From assembly GCF_028207065.1 (NCBI RefSeq), contig NZ_JAQLFP010000017.1:1-56366 (forward strand): a stretch of DNA of 56,366 nt, in the 5' to 3' direction. Position numbers and translations under genes: made by a program. Shown in pieces: positions 31,104-39,281 of the stretch; within the stretch, counting starts at the first letter, position 1; every line of letters starts with the position of its first letter. The DNA is from Collinsella aerofaciens (GTDB lineage Bacteria; Actinomycetota; Coriobacteriia; Coriobacteriales; Coriobacteriaceae). The notes beneath the pieces were generated by a model. It had not been told where the DNA came from and did no database searches. It saw only the letters and a list, made by a program, of their open reading frames with translations.

Positions 31104-32441
31104 CTACTTCCCAAATATCGCAGCGAACAATCCCTTGCGTTTGGGCTTTTCTTCTCGGTAGGAACCCTCAGCTGCCGCTGCAACCTGGCGCGGTTGCTCG
31201 CCACCTCCACGGCGCACGATCTGGTAGAGGAAGGGCGATTTAACGTATTTGACCTCGATGGGCGTGGCGTGCACGGTGCTTTCTCCGGACAGATGCAGAC
31301 TCGGGTTGAGCGGCGCCACCACATGCGTCTCACGCTTGTCGCTAAACACCGCCGCGGCCGCGCGGCCCGTCTGGCCGTTTACGGCAATGCGCACCTGCTC
31401 GCCATCGCGGCTGTCCGTCGCCGGGCGATCGACAAAGTAGACCGGCACCATCACCAGGCCGTCCTTATGCTTGCGAGCCTTGCGCGCCCAGGTGCGGATG
31501 CTCTTTTTATTGAGCCCCAGCACCGCCTCGGCATCGTTGCCGGCAATGTCGAGCGCCAGCTTATCAATGACCACCTGGTCCTTGGTAGACGCATCGACGG
31601 AGACAACGCGGAAGTCGCCTTCCTGCATAGCGGGATCGAACGGCCCAACCTTGGCAAAGTCCCACGGCTCCAAAATGCCCATAAGGCGAACGTCCAGGTA
31701 GTTTGCCCGCGGATACGCCCAGTCGAGCACCTCGTAGTACACCAGGGTCTCCTTGCTCAGCCCCTTGCCCGGGAAGGACGCCATCATGCGCAAATCCGCG
31801 AGCGCCATGGGGAAGTAGAAGAGCGACATGTCATTTTGAATCGCGTCTTCCACGTCGTGCCCGGCAAAGGCATCGGGATACTGGCGCACCAGCTGCAGCG
31901 CGTTGGCACGTGCCTGCTGCGGCGTTATCTCGCAAGGAATACCCTGCTCAGGCACGTACTCGGCACCAACGCCCATGGTCAGACGCTTGCTAAAGGTACC
32001 GGGCTTGAGTAGGTCGGCAACGCCGATCTTATTTCCGCAGGACGGGCACTCAAGCACGCGCTGAGTGGACTCGCCTTCAAAGGACGCTCCACAGAAGGGG
32101 CAGGGAATGCTCACGTGCGTGGCTTCTTGGAACTCCTGCGCCGTGCCGCGGTCCTCCCACAGCAGATGCTCCAGAACCGACTGATTGCGCCAGTGTGAAT
32201 TAAAGAAATACCAGTCCGAGTCCTCCGGGCGCTCGAGCTGCGACACGTGGGTGAGCTTAAGCAGTCCATCGACAACCGTCAGTGGCGTATGGCGAATGCC
32301 CAGGGCGCTCTTGGGCTCCCCCGCATCGGCCTGCCACGGAACGACCGTGCCGCAATAGGCGCACTCAAAGCTGCGTTTAGCCTGGTGTGAGTACATAGGG
32401 CCGCCGCAGTTTTGGCATTTAATGGCAAACATCTCGTCCAT
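31104..32441 (-). CDS. zinc-ribbon protein of unknown function
   Basis: A 445-residue protein with two zinc-binding pairs. The N-terminal CQNC (9-12) with CAYC (27-30) forms a TFIIB-type ribbon, and CPFC with CPSC around residues 114-137 forms a second. The following 300 residues are a mixed alpha/beta region of unknown family. It includes TPQQARANALQLVRQYPDAF, ALGLNKKSIRTWARKARKHK-like basic segments and a basic C-terminal tail EEKPKRKGLFAAIFGK. Similar proteins in Gram-positive bacteria are annotated as TFIIB-type zinc ribbon or as TM2/primase-like replication restart proteins, with no experimental role known to me. AAAGGAGG lies nine bases before the ATG. It is monocistronic with a strong terminator and divergent from the CDF gene. 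Confidence 0.8.
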   Translation of the reverse strand: MDEMFAIKCQNCGGPMYSHQAKRSFECAYCGTVVPWQADAGEPKSALGIRHTPLTVVDGLLKLTHVSQLERPEDSDWYFFNSHWRNQSVLEHLLWEDRGTAQEFQEATHVSIPCPFCGASFEGESTQRVLECPSCGNKIGVADLLKPGTFSKRLTMGVGAEYVPEQGIPCEITPQQARANALQLVRQYPDAFAGHDVEDAIQNDMSLFYFPMALADLRMMASFPGKGLSKETLVYYEVLDWAYPRANYLDVRLMGILEPWDFAKVGPFDPAMQEGDFRVVSVDASTKDQVVIDKLALDIAGNDAEAVLGLNKKSIRTWARKARKHKDGLVMVPVYFVDRPATDSRDGEQVRIAVNGQTGRAAAAVFSDKRETHVVAPLNPSLHLSGESTVHATPIEVKYVKSPFLYQIVRRGGGEQPRQVAAAAEGSYREEKPKRKGLFAAIFGK

Positions 32442-32659
32442 GAATACGTCCTCCTTTGCGCAGGGGCTGTCGACATTAAGTATGTCGGGCAGGCAGGCAC
32501 ATGCCCATACCCATGTGGCCCAAAATGGAGCACCCGGTCGGACAAGAAGGGCCGCTCGTTAGCTCCAGCAGACCATTACTGCATTTTCTGAGCACCGGCG
32601 CACGGTGCGCCCATGCGAGCTACACTATCCCCTTAACCATGATTGTGAGGACGATCGCC

Positions 32660-33841
32660 ATGCTATTTGTAAATCGGCTGGTACATACGCTTGTTCCCGG
32701 CAGCGAGGGCGAGCCGGTCGATACGACTCGCCGTACCAACGCGGGCTTTGCCGCAAGCCTCATTTGCATTGGCCTCAACATTACCCTGTGTCTGGCCAAG
32801 GGCATCGCGGGCCTACTCGCCGGCTCCGTCTCGCTCATCGCCGACGCCTTCAACAATCTCTCCGATGCGTCGAGCAACATCGTGAGCCTGCTCGGATTCC
32901 GACTTGCCAGCCGCCCGGCAGACGAAGACCACCCCTATGGCCACGGCCGCTACGAATACCTCGCCGGTCTGGTTGTCGCCGTCCTCGTTTGTGCCGTCGG
33001 CATCAACCTGGTGCTCGAGTCCGTTACCAAGATCATCAAGCCCTCCCCCACCGCTTACACACTCGTTTCCCTTGCGGCACTGGCTACATCCATGCTCGTC
33101 AAGTTCTGGATGGCGGCGTTCAACCGCACGCTGGGCAATCGCATCGACTCGGAGACGCTCATCGCCACGGCGCAGGATTCCAAAAACGATGTCATCGCCT
33201 CGGGCTCGGTCTTGGCGGCGGCGCTCATTTCGCAAACGACCGGCTTTGACCTCGATGGCTGGGCGGGCCTGGGCGTGGGCATCTTCATTTGCATCAGCGG
33301 CATGGGCCTGGTGCGCGACGCCATCAGCCCGCTGCTGGGACAAGCGCCCGACCCCAAACTCGTCCAGGAAATCCGCGACAGGATCATGTCGTACCCCCAG
33401 GTCCTGGGCACTCATGACCTCATGGTGCACGACTACGGCCCCGGCCGCCAGTTTGCCAGTGCACACGTGGAAATGCCCGGCGAGGGCGATGCCTTTGAGC
33501 ACCACGAGATTCTGGACACCATCGAACACGATATCAAACGCCAGATGGGCATCGCCATCACGTTGCACTGCGACCCCATTGCAACAACCGGCGATGACTT
33601 GCGCGGCTGGGTCAAGCGCGGCGTAGCGCAGATCGACCCCGCGCTTTCCATCCACGACTTGCACGAGCACGACGGCTTTGTTTCGTTTGACCTGGTGCGT
33701 CCCGACGGCTTTGACATATCCGACGAGGAGCTGCTGGAGCTCGTCACGCGCATCGTGCACGAGCGCAGGCCCGATGCATCATGCGTCGTCACGTTTGACT
33801 CCGGCTTTAGCTCGCCCGAGCGTCCGGCAGAGCAGCTGTAA
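32660..33841 (+). CDS. cation diffusion facilitator (CDF) family transporter
   Basis: A 393-residue CDF transporter that exports divalent metals (zinc, manganese or iron) by proton antiport. Six membrane helices are visible. The family metal site appears as LIADAFNNLSDASSNIVSLL in helix 2 and DSKNDVIASGSVL in helix 5, with the loop HPYGHGRYEYLAGL between. A cytoplasmic C-terminal domain (VHDYGPGRQFASAHVEMPG) gives the ferredoxin-like fold, and the tail of about 90 residues after it is an extension. The start at 32660 uses GAGGA eight bases upstream; longer readings run through a region without similarity. It is convergent with the gene at 33952 and shares a bidirectional terminator. Metal specificity cannot be fixed. 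Confidence 0.9.
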   Translation: MLFVNRLVHTLVPGSEGEPVDTTRRTNAGFAASLICIGLNITLCLAKGIAGLLAGSVSLIADAFNNLSDASSNIVSLLGFRLASRPADEDHPYGHGRYEYLAGLVVAVLVCAVGINLVLESVTKIIKPSPTAYTLVSLAALATSMLVKFWMAAFNRTLGNRIDSETLIATAQDSKNDVIASGSVLAAALISQTTGFDLDGWAGLGVGIFICISGMGLVRDAISPLLGQAPDPKLVQEIRDRIMSYPQVLGTHDLMVHDYGPGRQFASAHVEMPGEGDAFEHHEILDTIEHDIKRQMGIAITLHCDPIATTGDDLRGWVKRGVAQIDPALSIHDLHEHDGFVSFDLVRPDGFDISDEELLELVTRIVHERRPDASCVVTFDSGFSSPERPAEQL

Positions 33842-33849
33842 TCGACAGC

Positions 33850-33917
33850 AAAACGGGACGCAGGACCGCCGACCAGCGCGCCTATGCGCCCGGTCACGCG
33901 ATCCTGCGTCCCGTTTT
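33850..33917. terminator. bidirectional terminator between convergent genes
   Basis: AAAACGGGACGCAGGA (33850-33865) and TCCTGCGTCCCGTTTT (33902-33917) form a 16-bp perfect inverted repeat. T-runs lie at the 3' foot in both directions. The stem includes the GGGACG core seen in other intergenic palindromes. Confidence 0.88.
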
Positions 33918-33951
33918 TGTTTGCACCGCTAAGGCTCTAGCCGCTCGGCCG

Positions 33952-34941
33952 CTAGTTTCCCTGTGCGCCCGAAATGCCGTTTTGTAGGGCGTTCCAGGCA
34001 TCCGTCGCCATGTCTCCCAAGTTCTGCGCGGTATCGCCCAGGTTTTGTGCCGTATCGCCCAGCTCTTGCGCCTTGTCTCCCAATTCCTGCGCCTTATTGC
34101 TCAGGTCCTCCAGCGTGTTGGAGCTCGAGCTGTCCGTGGTGCCTTGATCGCCGGACGCATTGCCCGACGAGCCGTCCTTGCGCGTAAGCTGGACCTCCAG
34201 GTTGCCGTCAGCGTTGTAGTAGGCAGATGTGACGACCCAGTTGGCATCGACAACAGGCGTCGAGCCGTCGTCAGTCAGAATCACAGCATTCGAAAGATCG
34301 GCGCCGCGCGACTTGAGGAGCTTCTTGGCGTTGGACCAGTACTGCCCCGGGATATCGCTCAGATCGACGGTGTTAGATGAGGCGGACTCGGTTTGCTCGG
34401 CAGTGGTATCGGCCGTTGAACTCCCCCGTTTGTTGAGCATGCCCGACACAATGGCGAATACAACCGACAGCGCAAAAAAGATCGCCAGCACAATGAGGAT
34501 CTTCTTGATCACACTCGACGAACGCGACGGCGCCTCTTCCTCGTCCTCACCATACTGCGGAATCGACTTGGGGTACTCACGATAAGGCTGGCGCGCATAC
34601 GGATCGCGCGACTCATAACGAGGCTGGGACTGTGCCGTGCGCGGCATATACGTCGTCTGCTGAGGCTGCGGAATGGGATTTTGCGGCAGGTTATTATAAG
34701 CGCCTGCCGCCGCATTGCCATACGGGTCCGGCGTCGCATTGCCATACGGGTCCTGCGGTGCATAATCAAACGGATCCCGCGGTGTATCGCCATAGCCCAT
34801 AACTCGTGTGGGTTCGGCGGACGCCTGTGTCGCATCGGGGGCAGCATTGCCGGGGTTCGACACAATGCGGGTCGCATCGGCGCTGCCGCCAGCCTGCGCG
34901 GAACCATATCCGCCCATCACGGTCGTCTTGTCCTGGTCCAT
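33952..34941 (-). CDS. Pro/Gln-rich membrane protein with short tandem repeats
   Basis: A 329-residue single-pass membrane protein. The N-terminal 140 residues are Pro/Gly/Gln/Tyr-rich with a PYGNATPDPYGNA-type repeat and are presumably disordered and cytoplasmic. A helix (about 146-170, KILIVLAIFFALSVVFAIVSGML) precedes an extracellular region with a small globular segment (LSDIPGQYWSNAKKLLKSRGADLSNAVIL, VVDANWVVTSAYYNADGNLEVQLTRKDG). It ends in a heptad-like tail AQELGDKAQELGDTAQNLGD repeated four times. The middle segment recalls PASTA-like or DUF4352-type small domains, but the family is not recognised. GAGAGGAA precedes the ATG. It is transcribed alone. Confidence 0.75.
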   Translation of the reverse strand: MDQDKTTVMGGYGSAQAGGSADATRIVSNPGNAAPDATQASAEPTRVMGYGDTPRDPFDYAPQDPYGNATPDPYGNAAAGAYNNLPQNPIPQPQQTTYMPRTAQSQPRYESRDPYARQPYREYPKSIPQYGEDEEEAPSRSSSVIKKILIVLAIFFALSVVFAIVSGMLNKRGSSTADTTAEQTESASSNTVDLSDIPGQYWSNAKKLLKSRGADLSNAVILTDDGSTPVVDANWVVTSAYYNADGNLEVQLTRKDGSSGNASGDQGTTDSSSSNTLEDLSNKAQELGDKAQELGDTAQNLGDTAQNLGDMATDAWNALQNGISGAQGN

Positions 34942-35060
34942 GCAACGTTTCCTCTCCGTCGCCTGTAAGCATCAAGTTATCCATGCATTCTACCCGCGCA
35001 AAAGCCTATGATGGGCAAAGCCCGCCGGTATCTACAAGACATGCGCGTGCCTAAGGATCA

Positions 35061-35096
35061 AAAAGCCCCGCCGGGCCTTGGTAGGCGCGGCGGGGC
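35061..35096 (-). terminator. intrinsic terminator after fhs
   Basis: On the minus strand GCCCCGCCG (35088-35096) pairs perfectly with CGGCGGGGC (35065-35073), followed by TTTTTG. Confidence 0.9.
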
Positions 35097-35121
35097 GGGC
35101 AAGCGGCTATGAGCAGCAGAC

Positions 35122-36789
35122 TTAGAACAGGCCGGTGATGTTGCCGTCGTTATCGACGTCGATGTTCTCGGCCGCGGGGACCTTGGGCAGGCCCGGCATG
35201 GTCAGAACGCTGCCGGTCAGCGCGACCACAAAGTGGGCACCGGCGGAAACCTTGAGCTCGCGCACGGTGATGCGGAAGCCCTCGGGAGCGCCCAGCGCCT
35301 TGGCGTTGTCGCTAAAGCTGTACTGCGTCTTGGCGACGCATACCGGCAGGTTGCCAAAGCCGTTCTCGCGCAGCTCGGCGAGCTGGCGCTTGGCAGCCGG
35401 CGTAAAGTCGACACCATCGGCGCGGTAAACCTTGGTGGCGACGGCCTCGAGGGCGTCGGCCACATCGGCACCGTCCTCGTAGGCAAACTTGAGCTCGCTC
35501 GGCTGCTCAATCAGGCGCATGACCTCATCGGCCAGCTCGAGCGCGCCCTCGCCGCCCTTGGCCCAGACCTCGGAAAGCTTAACGTTGACGCCGAGCTTCT
35601 GGCACTCGGACTCGATGAGCTCGAGTTCGGCCTCGGTGTCCGTCGGGAAGCGGTTGATGGCGACCACGCAGGGAAGACCATAGACGTTCTGGATATTGTC
35701 GACGTGGCGCAGCAAGTTGGGCATGCCGGCCTTGAGGGCATCGAGGTTCTCGTCGTTAAGGTCGGCCTTGGCAACGCCGCCGTTGTACTTAAGCGCACGG
35801 GCGGTGGCGACAATCACGACGGCGCTGGGGCGGACGCCCGTCATGCGGCACTTGATGTCGAGGAACTTCTCGGCACCCAAATCGGCGCCGAAACCGGCCT
35901 CAGTAATGGCGACATCGCCAAAGCGCATAGCCATGCGCGTAGCCATGATGGAGTTGCAGCCGTGGGCGATGTTGGCGAAGGGGCCGCCGTGGACAAACGC
36001 GGGCGTACCCTCAAGCGTCTGCACCAGGTTGGGCTTGAGCGCATCCTTAAGCAGCGCAGCCATGGCGCCCTGAGCCTTGAGGTCGCGGGCGCGGACGGGC
36101 TCGCCGGCAAAGCTGTAGCCGACGACGATCTCGCCCAGGCGCTCCTTGAGGTCATTGATACTCGTGGACAGGCACAGGATCGCCATGACCTCGGAGGCAA
36201 CGGTGATATCGAAGCCGTCCTCGCGCGGCACGCCCTGAGCCTTGCCGCCAATGCCGTCGATAACGTGGCGCAGCTGGCGGTCGTTCATGTCGACGACGCG
36301 CTTCCAGGTGATGCGCTTAACATCGATACCGAGCTGGTTGCCTTGCTGAATATGGTTGTCGAGCATGGCAGCCAGCAGGTTATTGGCGGCGCCAATAGCA
36401 TGGAAGTCACCGGTAAAGTGCAGGTTGATATCCTCCATGGGGATGACCTGAGCCCAGCCGCCGCCGGCGGCGCCGCCCTTTACGCCAAAGACGGGACCGA
36501 GCGAAGGCTCACGCAGGGCCACAGCGCTCTTGACGCCGCGACGGCGCAAACCATCGGCCAGACCGATAGTCGTGGTGGTCTTGCCCTCGCCGGCGGGCGT
36601 GGGATTGATAGCGGTCACGAGGACGAGCTTGGCCTGGTGATCGGTCGGCTCGTTGAGCAGTGAATAGTCAACCTTAGCCTTGTCGAAGCCATACGGAATC
36701 AGGTGCTTTACGTCGACGCCGGCGTTCTTAGCCACCTCGGTAATGGGCAGCGGCGTGACGGAACGTGCGATTTCGATGTCAGTAGGCAT
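35122..36789 (-). CDS. fhs: formate-tetrahydrofolate ligase
   Basis: A 555-residue ATP-dependent ligase joining formate to tetrahydrofolate to give 10-formyl-THF, the one-carbon entry step. Seen: the opening [20 protein letters not shown], a P-loop in [57 protein letters not shown] and the conserved [26 protein letters not shown]. Length and order are those of the family. GAAAGGA lies eight bases before the chosen ATG; a longer reading adds 20 residues. It is monocistronic. With folD and fchA at 24.4-25.9 kb it allows a formate-to-methylene-THF route. Confidence 0.97.
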   Translation of the reverse strand: MPTDIEIARSVTPLPITEVAKNAGVDVKHLIPYGFDKAKVDYSLLNEPTDHQAKLVLVTAINPTPAGEGKTTTTIGLADGLRRRGVKSAVALREPSLGPVFGVKGGAAGGGWAQVIPMEDINLHFTGDFHAIGAANNLLAAMLDNHIQQGNQLGIDVKRITWKRVVDMNDRQLRHVIDGIGGKAQGVPREDGFDITVASEVMAILCLSTSINDLKERLGEIVVGYSFAGEPVRARDLKAQGAMAALLKDALKPNLVQTLEGTPAFVHGGPFANIAHGCNSIMATRMAMRFGDVAITEAGFGADLGAEKFLDIKCRMTGVRPSAVVIVATARALKYNGGVAKADLNDENLDALKAGMPNLLRHVDNIQNVYGLPCVVAINRFPTDTEAELELIESECQKLGVNVKLSEVWAKGGEGALELADEVMRLIEQPSELKFAYEDGADVADALEAVATKVYRADGVDFTPAAKRQLAELRENGFGNLPVCVAKTQYSFSDNAKALGAPEGFRITVRELKVSAGAHFVVALTGSVLTMPGLPKVPAAENIDVDNDGNITGLF

Positions 36790-36935
36790 GGGCGGTCCTT
36801 TCGTTACCGGATGAGAAAAAGACCAATTCAGCATAGCACGGGCGCGCAATAGTAAAACACCCGTAACCGATGAATGGCGATATGTTTATCCAATGCTCAG
36901 CGATAGCCTACAGACCAGCCAAAACAAACCCGCCT

Positions 36936-38003
36936 CTAAACGGCTGGCTCGATGCCCAAATGTTCAAAGGTGCGAAGCGTTGCCTGACGGCCCTGGGGCG
37001 TGCGAATCATCAAGCCGCACTGCAGCAGATAGGGTTCGTAGACATCTTCGAGCGTACCCGGGTCCTCGCCCACCGCGCTGGCAAGGGTCGTCAGGCCTAC
37101 GGCACGGCCGGAGAACGTCTTGGCAAGCGTCTCCAAGATACGAATGTCCATCCAGTCCAGACCAAGCTCATCGATCTCGAAGAACTCGAGCGCCTGACGG
37201 CAAATATCAAGCTCAATAGGCCCGTTGCCGCGTACCTGCGCATAGTCGCGCACACGCTTGAGCAGACGGTTGGCCAAGCGCGGCGTACCACGCGAGCGCG
37301 AGCCGATCTCGAGCGCGCTGGGATGGTCGATCGTAACGCCCAGGATAGTCGCCGAGCGCGTCACAATCTGAGCGAGTTCCTCGACCGTGTAGTAGTCCAG
37401 GCGATACGAAATGCCAAAGCGATCGCGCAGCGGGCCGGTCAGCATACCCGAGCGGGTCGTTGCCGCTACCAGCGTAAACTTGGGGATATCCAGGCGAATC
37501 GAGCGAGCGGCCGGGCCTTTACCGATAACGATATCGAGCGCAAAGTCCTCCATAGCGGGATACAGGACCTCCTCGACCGAGCGGTTAAGGCGGTGGATCT
37601 CGTCGATAAACAGCACGTCACCCGGCTGCAAGTTGGTAAGAATAGCCGCCAGGTCGCCGGTACGCGCGATGGCCGGGCCGCTCGTCGTCTTGATCTGAGC
37701 GCCCAGCTCGTTGGCGATAACCGTGGCCAGCGTGGTCTTGCCCAGACCCGGAGGGCCCGAGAAAATCACGTGGTCGAGCGTCTCGCCACGGCTCTGCGCC
37801 GCCTCGATCAGCACGCGAAGGCTCTGCTTGATATGCTCCTGACCGCAGTAGTCGTCCAGGCGCTGGGGACGCAGGGTACGGTCGACATCGAGATCCTCGG
37901 GCGTCAGTTCCGAACCCACCATACGCTCACCGTGCGCCATGGATGCCGCCGGCGAGTTGCCGGGCGTCGCCCACAGGTCCTGAGAGTCATCGGCTTCCCA
38001 CAT
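36936..38003 (-). CDS. ruvB: Holliday junction branch migration ATPase RuvB
   Basis: RuvB is the hexameric AAA+ motor that drives branch migration with RuvA. The 355-residue protein has the Walker [14 protein letters not shown], Walker [11 protein letters not shown], sensor 1 region [10 protein letters not shown] and GPLRDRFGI with an Arg finger, and the C-terminal winged-helix [22 protein letters not shown] short N-terminal extension of about 20 residues is present. Its ATG overlaps the ruvA stop as TGATG, which indicates translational coupling; a GTG three bases upstream is an alternative start. It is last in the SOS-controlled ruvC-ruvA-ruvB operon. Confidence 0.97.
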   Translation of the reverse strand: MWEADDSQDLWATPGNSPAASMAHGERMVGSELTPEDLDVDRTLRPQRLDDYCGQEHIKQSLRVLIEAAQSRGETLDHVIFSGPPGLGKTTLATVIANELGAQIKTTSGPAIARTGDLAAILTNLQPGDVLFIDEIHRLNRSVEEVLYPAMEDFALDIVIGKGPAARSIRLDIPKFTLVAATTRSGMLTGPLRDRFGISYRLDYYTVEELAQIVTRSATILGVTIDHPSALEIGSRSRGTPRLANRLLKRVRDYAQVRGNGPIELDICRQALEFFEIDELGLDWMDIRILETLAKTFSGRAVGLTTLASAVGEDPGTLEDVYEPYLLQCGLMIRTPQGRQATLRTFEHLGIEPAV

Positions 38004-38623
38004 CACGCATCCATTCCGAGTCGCTTAAGCGCCGCGCCGAGCAGATCCTCGACACGCATATCCTGCCCATCATACCCGCTCAGGGCGACCTCGGTCTCCT
38101 GCGGGCTAAAGCCCATGGAAAGGAGCGCCGCGCGGGCGTCATCGATTGCCGAGGGAGCGGCTGCGGGGACCGGCATCGCAACCTGACCGGGGATTACGTC
38201 GACCGGAACAAAGCCCTTGTCCTTGGCAAAGGTACTCTTAAGCTCCAGGATCAGACGCTGCGCGGTCTTTTTGCCCACACCGGGAACCTTGGCCATGCCC
38301 TTGTCGTCCTCGGCCATCACCAGGGAATACAGCTGCCCCACGGTATAGGTGGAAAGCACGGCAAGCGCCAGGCGTGGACCGACGCCCGAGACAGAAACGA
38401 GCCGATCGAACATCGTGCGTTCGTCCTTGGAGGCAAAGCCAAAGAGCGTCATAGCGTCCTCGCGCACCTGCATACGGGTATAAAGGCGAACCTCGCCGCC
38501 GGGCGTAGGCAGCGTGGCGGCAGTGCTGCCCGAAATACCGAGCTCAAAGCCCACGCCCGATACATCGACGACGGCCGAGCTCATCGTGGCCTCGACAAGC
38601 GTTCCATGGAGCTGGGAGATCAT
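38003..38623 (-). CDS. ruvA: Holliday junction DNA-binding protein RuvA
   Basis: RuvA binds the four-way junction and recruits RuvB. The 206-residue protein has the N-terminal OB domain [11 protein letters not shown]...[11 protein letters not shown], two helix-hairpin-helix motifs seen as [17 protein letters not shown] and [18 protein letters not shown], and the C-terminal RuvB-binding domain ([21 protein letters not shown]). The acidic pin region is conserved. AGAGAGGAA precedes the ATG. Its start overlaps the ruvC stop as TGATG and its stop overlaps the ruvB start the same way, so the three genes are a coupled operon. Confidence 0.97.
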   Translation of the reverse strand: MISQLHGTLVEATMSSAVVDVSGVGFELGISGSTAATLPTPGGEVRLYTRMQVREDAMTLFGFASKDERTMFDRLVSVSGVGPRLALAVLSTYTVGQLYSLVMAEDDKGMAKVPGVGKKTAQRLILELKSTFAKDKGFVPVDVIPGQVAMPVPAAAPSAIDDARAALLSMGFSPQETEVALSGYDGQDMRVEDLLGAALKRLGMDA

Positions 38624-39144
38624 CAGTATCCGGTTCCTCTCTGTTGATAGAACTCGCCGCCGGTAAGTGCCCGGGTGCGGCTTAGGTTAACGTGACAGAT
38701 GGCGCAGGCCAGCGCATCGGCGGCATGGTCTGGGTGAGGGTCGTGATCGAGCTGCGTGAGCGTGCGCACCATGTAGGCAACCTGCCGTTTATCTGCGGCA
38801 CCGGTGCCCACCACGGCCTGCTTGATCTGCATGGGCGTGTATTCGCCAATCTCGAGCGCGCATTCCGAAAGCGCCACGAGCGCAGCACCGCGGGCATGCG
38901 CCGTGGGGATGGCCGAGCGGACGTTAGCGCCAAAGTAGATGCTCTCGATAGCCGCGGTATCGGGACGGTAGCGTTCGACGACGCCCTTGAGGTCGCGGGC
39001 GATATGCGACAGGCGCACCGCGAGCGGGCTGCCCGCGCTGGTCTCGATACAACCGTAGGCACGGCAGCGAACCTCGCCACGTCGCTCCTCGATAATCCCC
39101 CAGCCCGTATGGGCCAAACCGGGGTCGATACCCAAAATGACCAA
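38623..39144 (-). CDS. ruvC: Holliday junction resolvase RuvC
   Basis: RuvC cuts Holliday junctions symmetrically. The 173-residue protein starts with GIDPGLAHTGWG, giving catalytic Asp7. Glu67 lies in AAIESIYFGANVRSA and the last acidic pair in DPHPDHAADALACAICH. All four acidic metal ligands of the RNase H-like site are present. The start codon is TTG, five bases after GGGGAGG. It heads the ruvCAB operon, and a LexA-type box (39201-39212) lies 56 bases upstream, so the operon is very likely SOS-regulated. Confidence 0.96.
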   Translation of the reverse strand: MVILGIDPGLAHTGWGIIEERRGEVRCRAYGCIETSAGSPLAVRLSHIARDLKGVVERYRPDTAAIESIYFGANVRSAIPTAHARGAALVALSECALEIGEYTPMQIKQAVVGTGAADKRQVAYMVRTLTQLDHDPHPDHAADALACAICHVNLSRTRALTGGEFYQQRGTGY

Positions 39145-39198
39145 GCCGACCTCCCCTCGTCACAAGCACAGCGCAAGGCAAGGCCCCGCGCATCATTC

Positions 39199-39214
39199 AC
39201 GAACGTCTGTTCTA
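39199..39214 (-). promoter_or_regulatory. LexA (SOS) box before ruvCAB
   Basis: On the minus strand the box reads AGAACAGACGTTCG, that is GAAC-AGAC-GTTC (39201-39212). It matches the Gram-positive consensus CGAACRNRYGTTYG with only the first base different. It lies 56 bases before the ruvC TTG start, where a promoter is expected. No other such box was seen in the window by eye. Confidence 0.85.
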
Positions 39215-39281
39215 GAATAACACAACGGGGCCAAGACGCTTAGTTGAAGTATCGGGGTTGGAAGCGAATCCCATCCCATAG

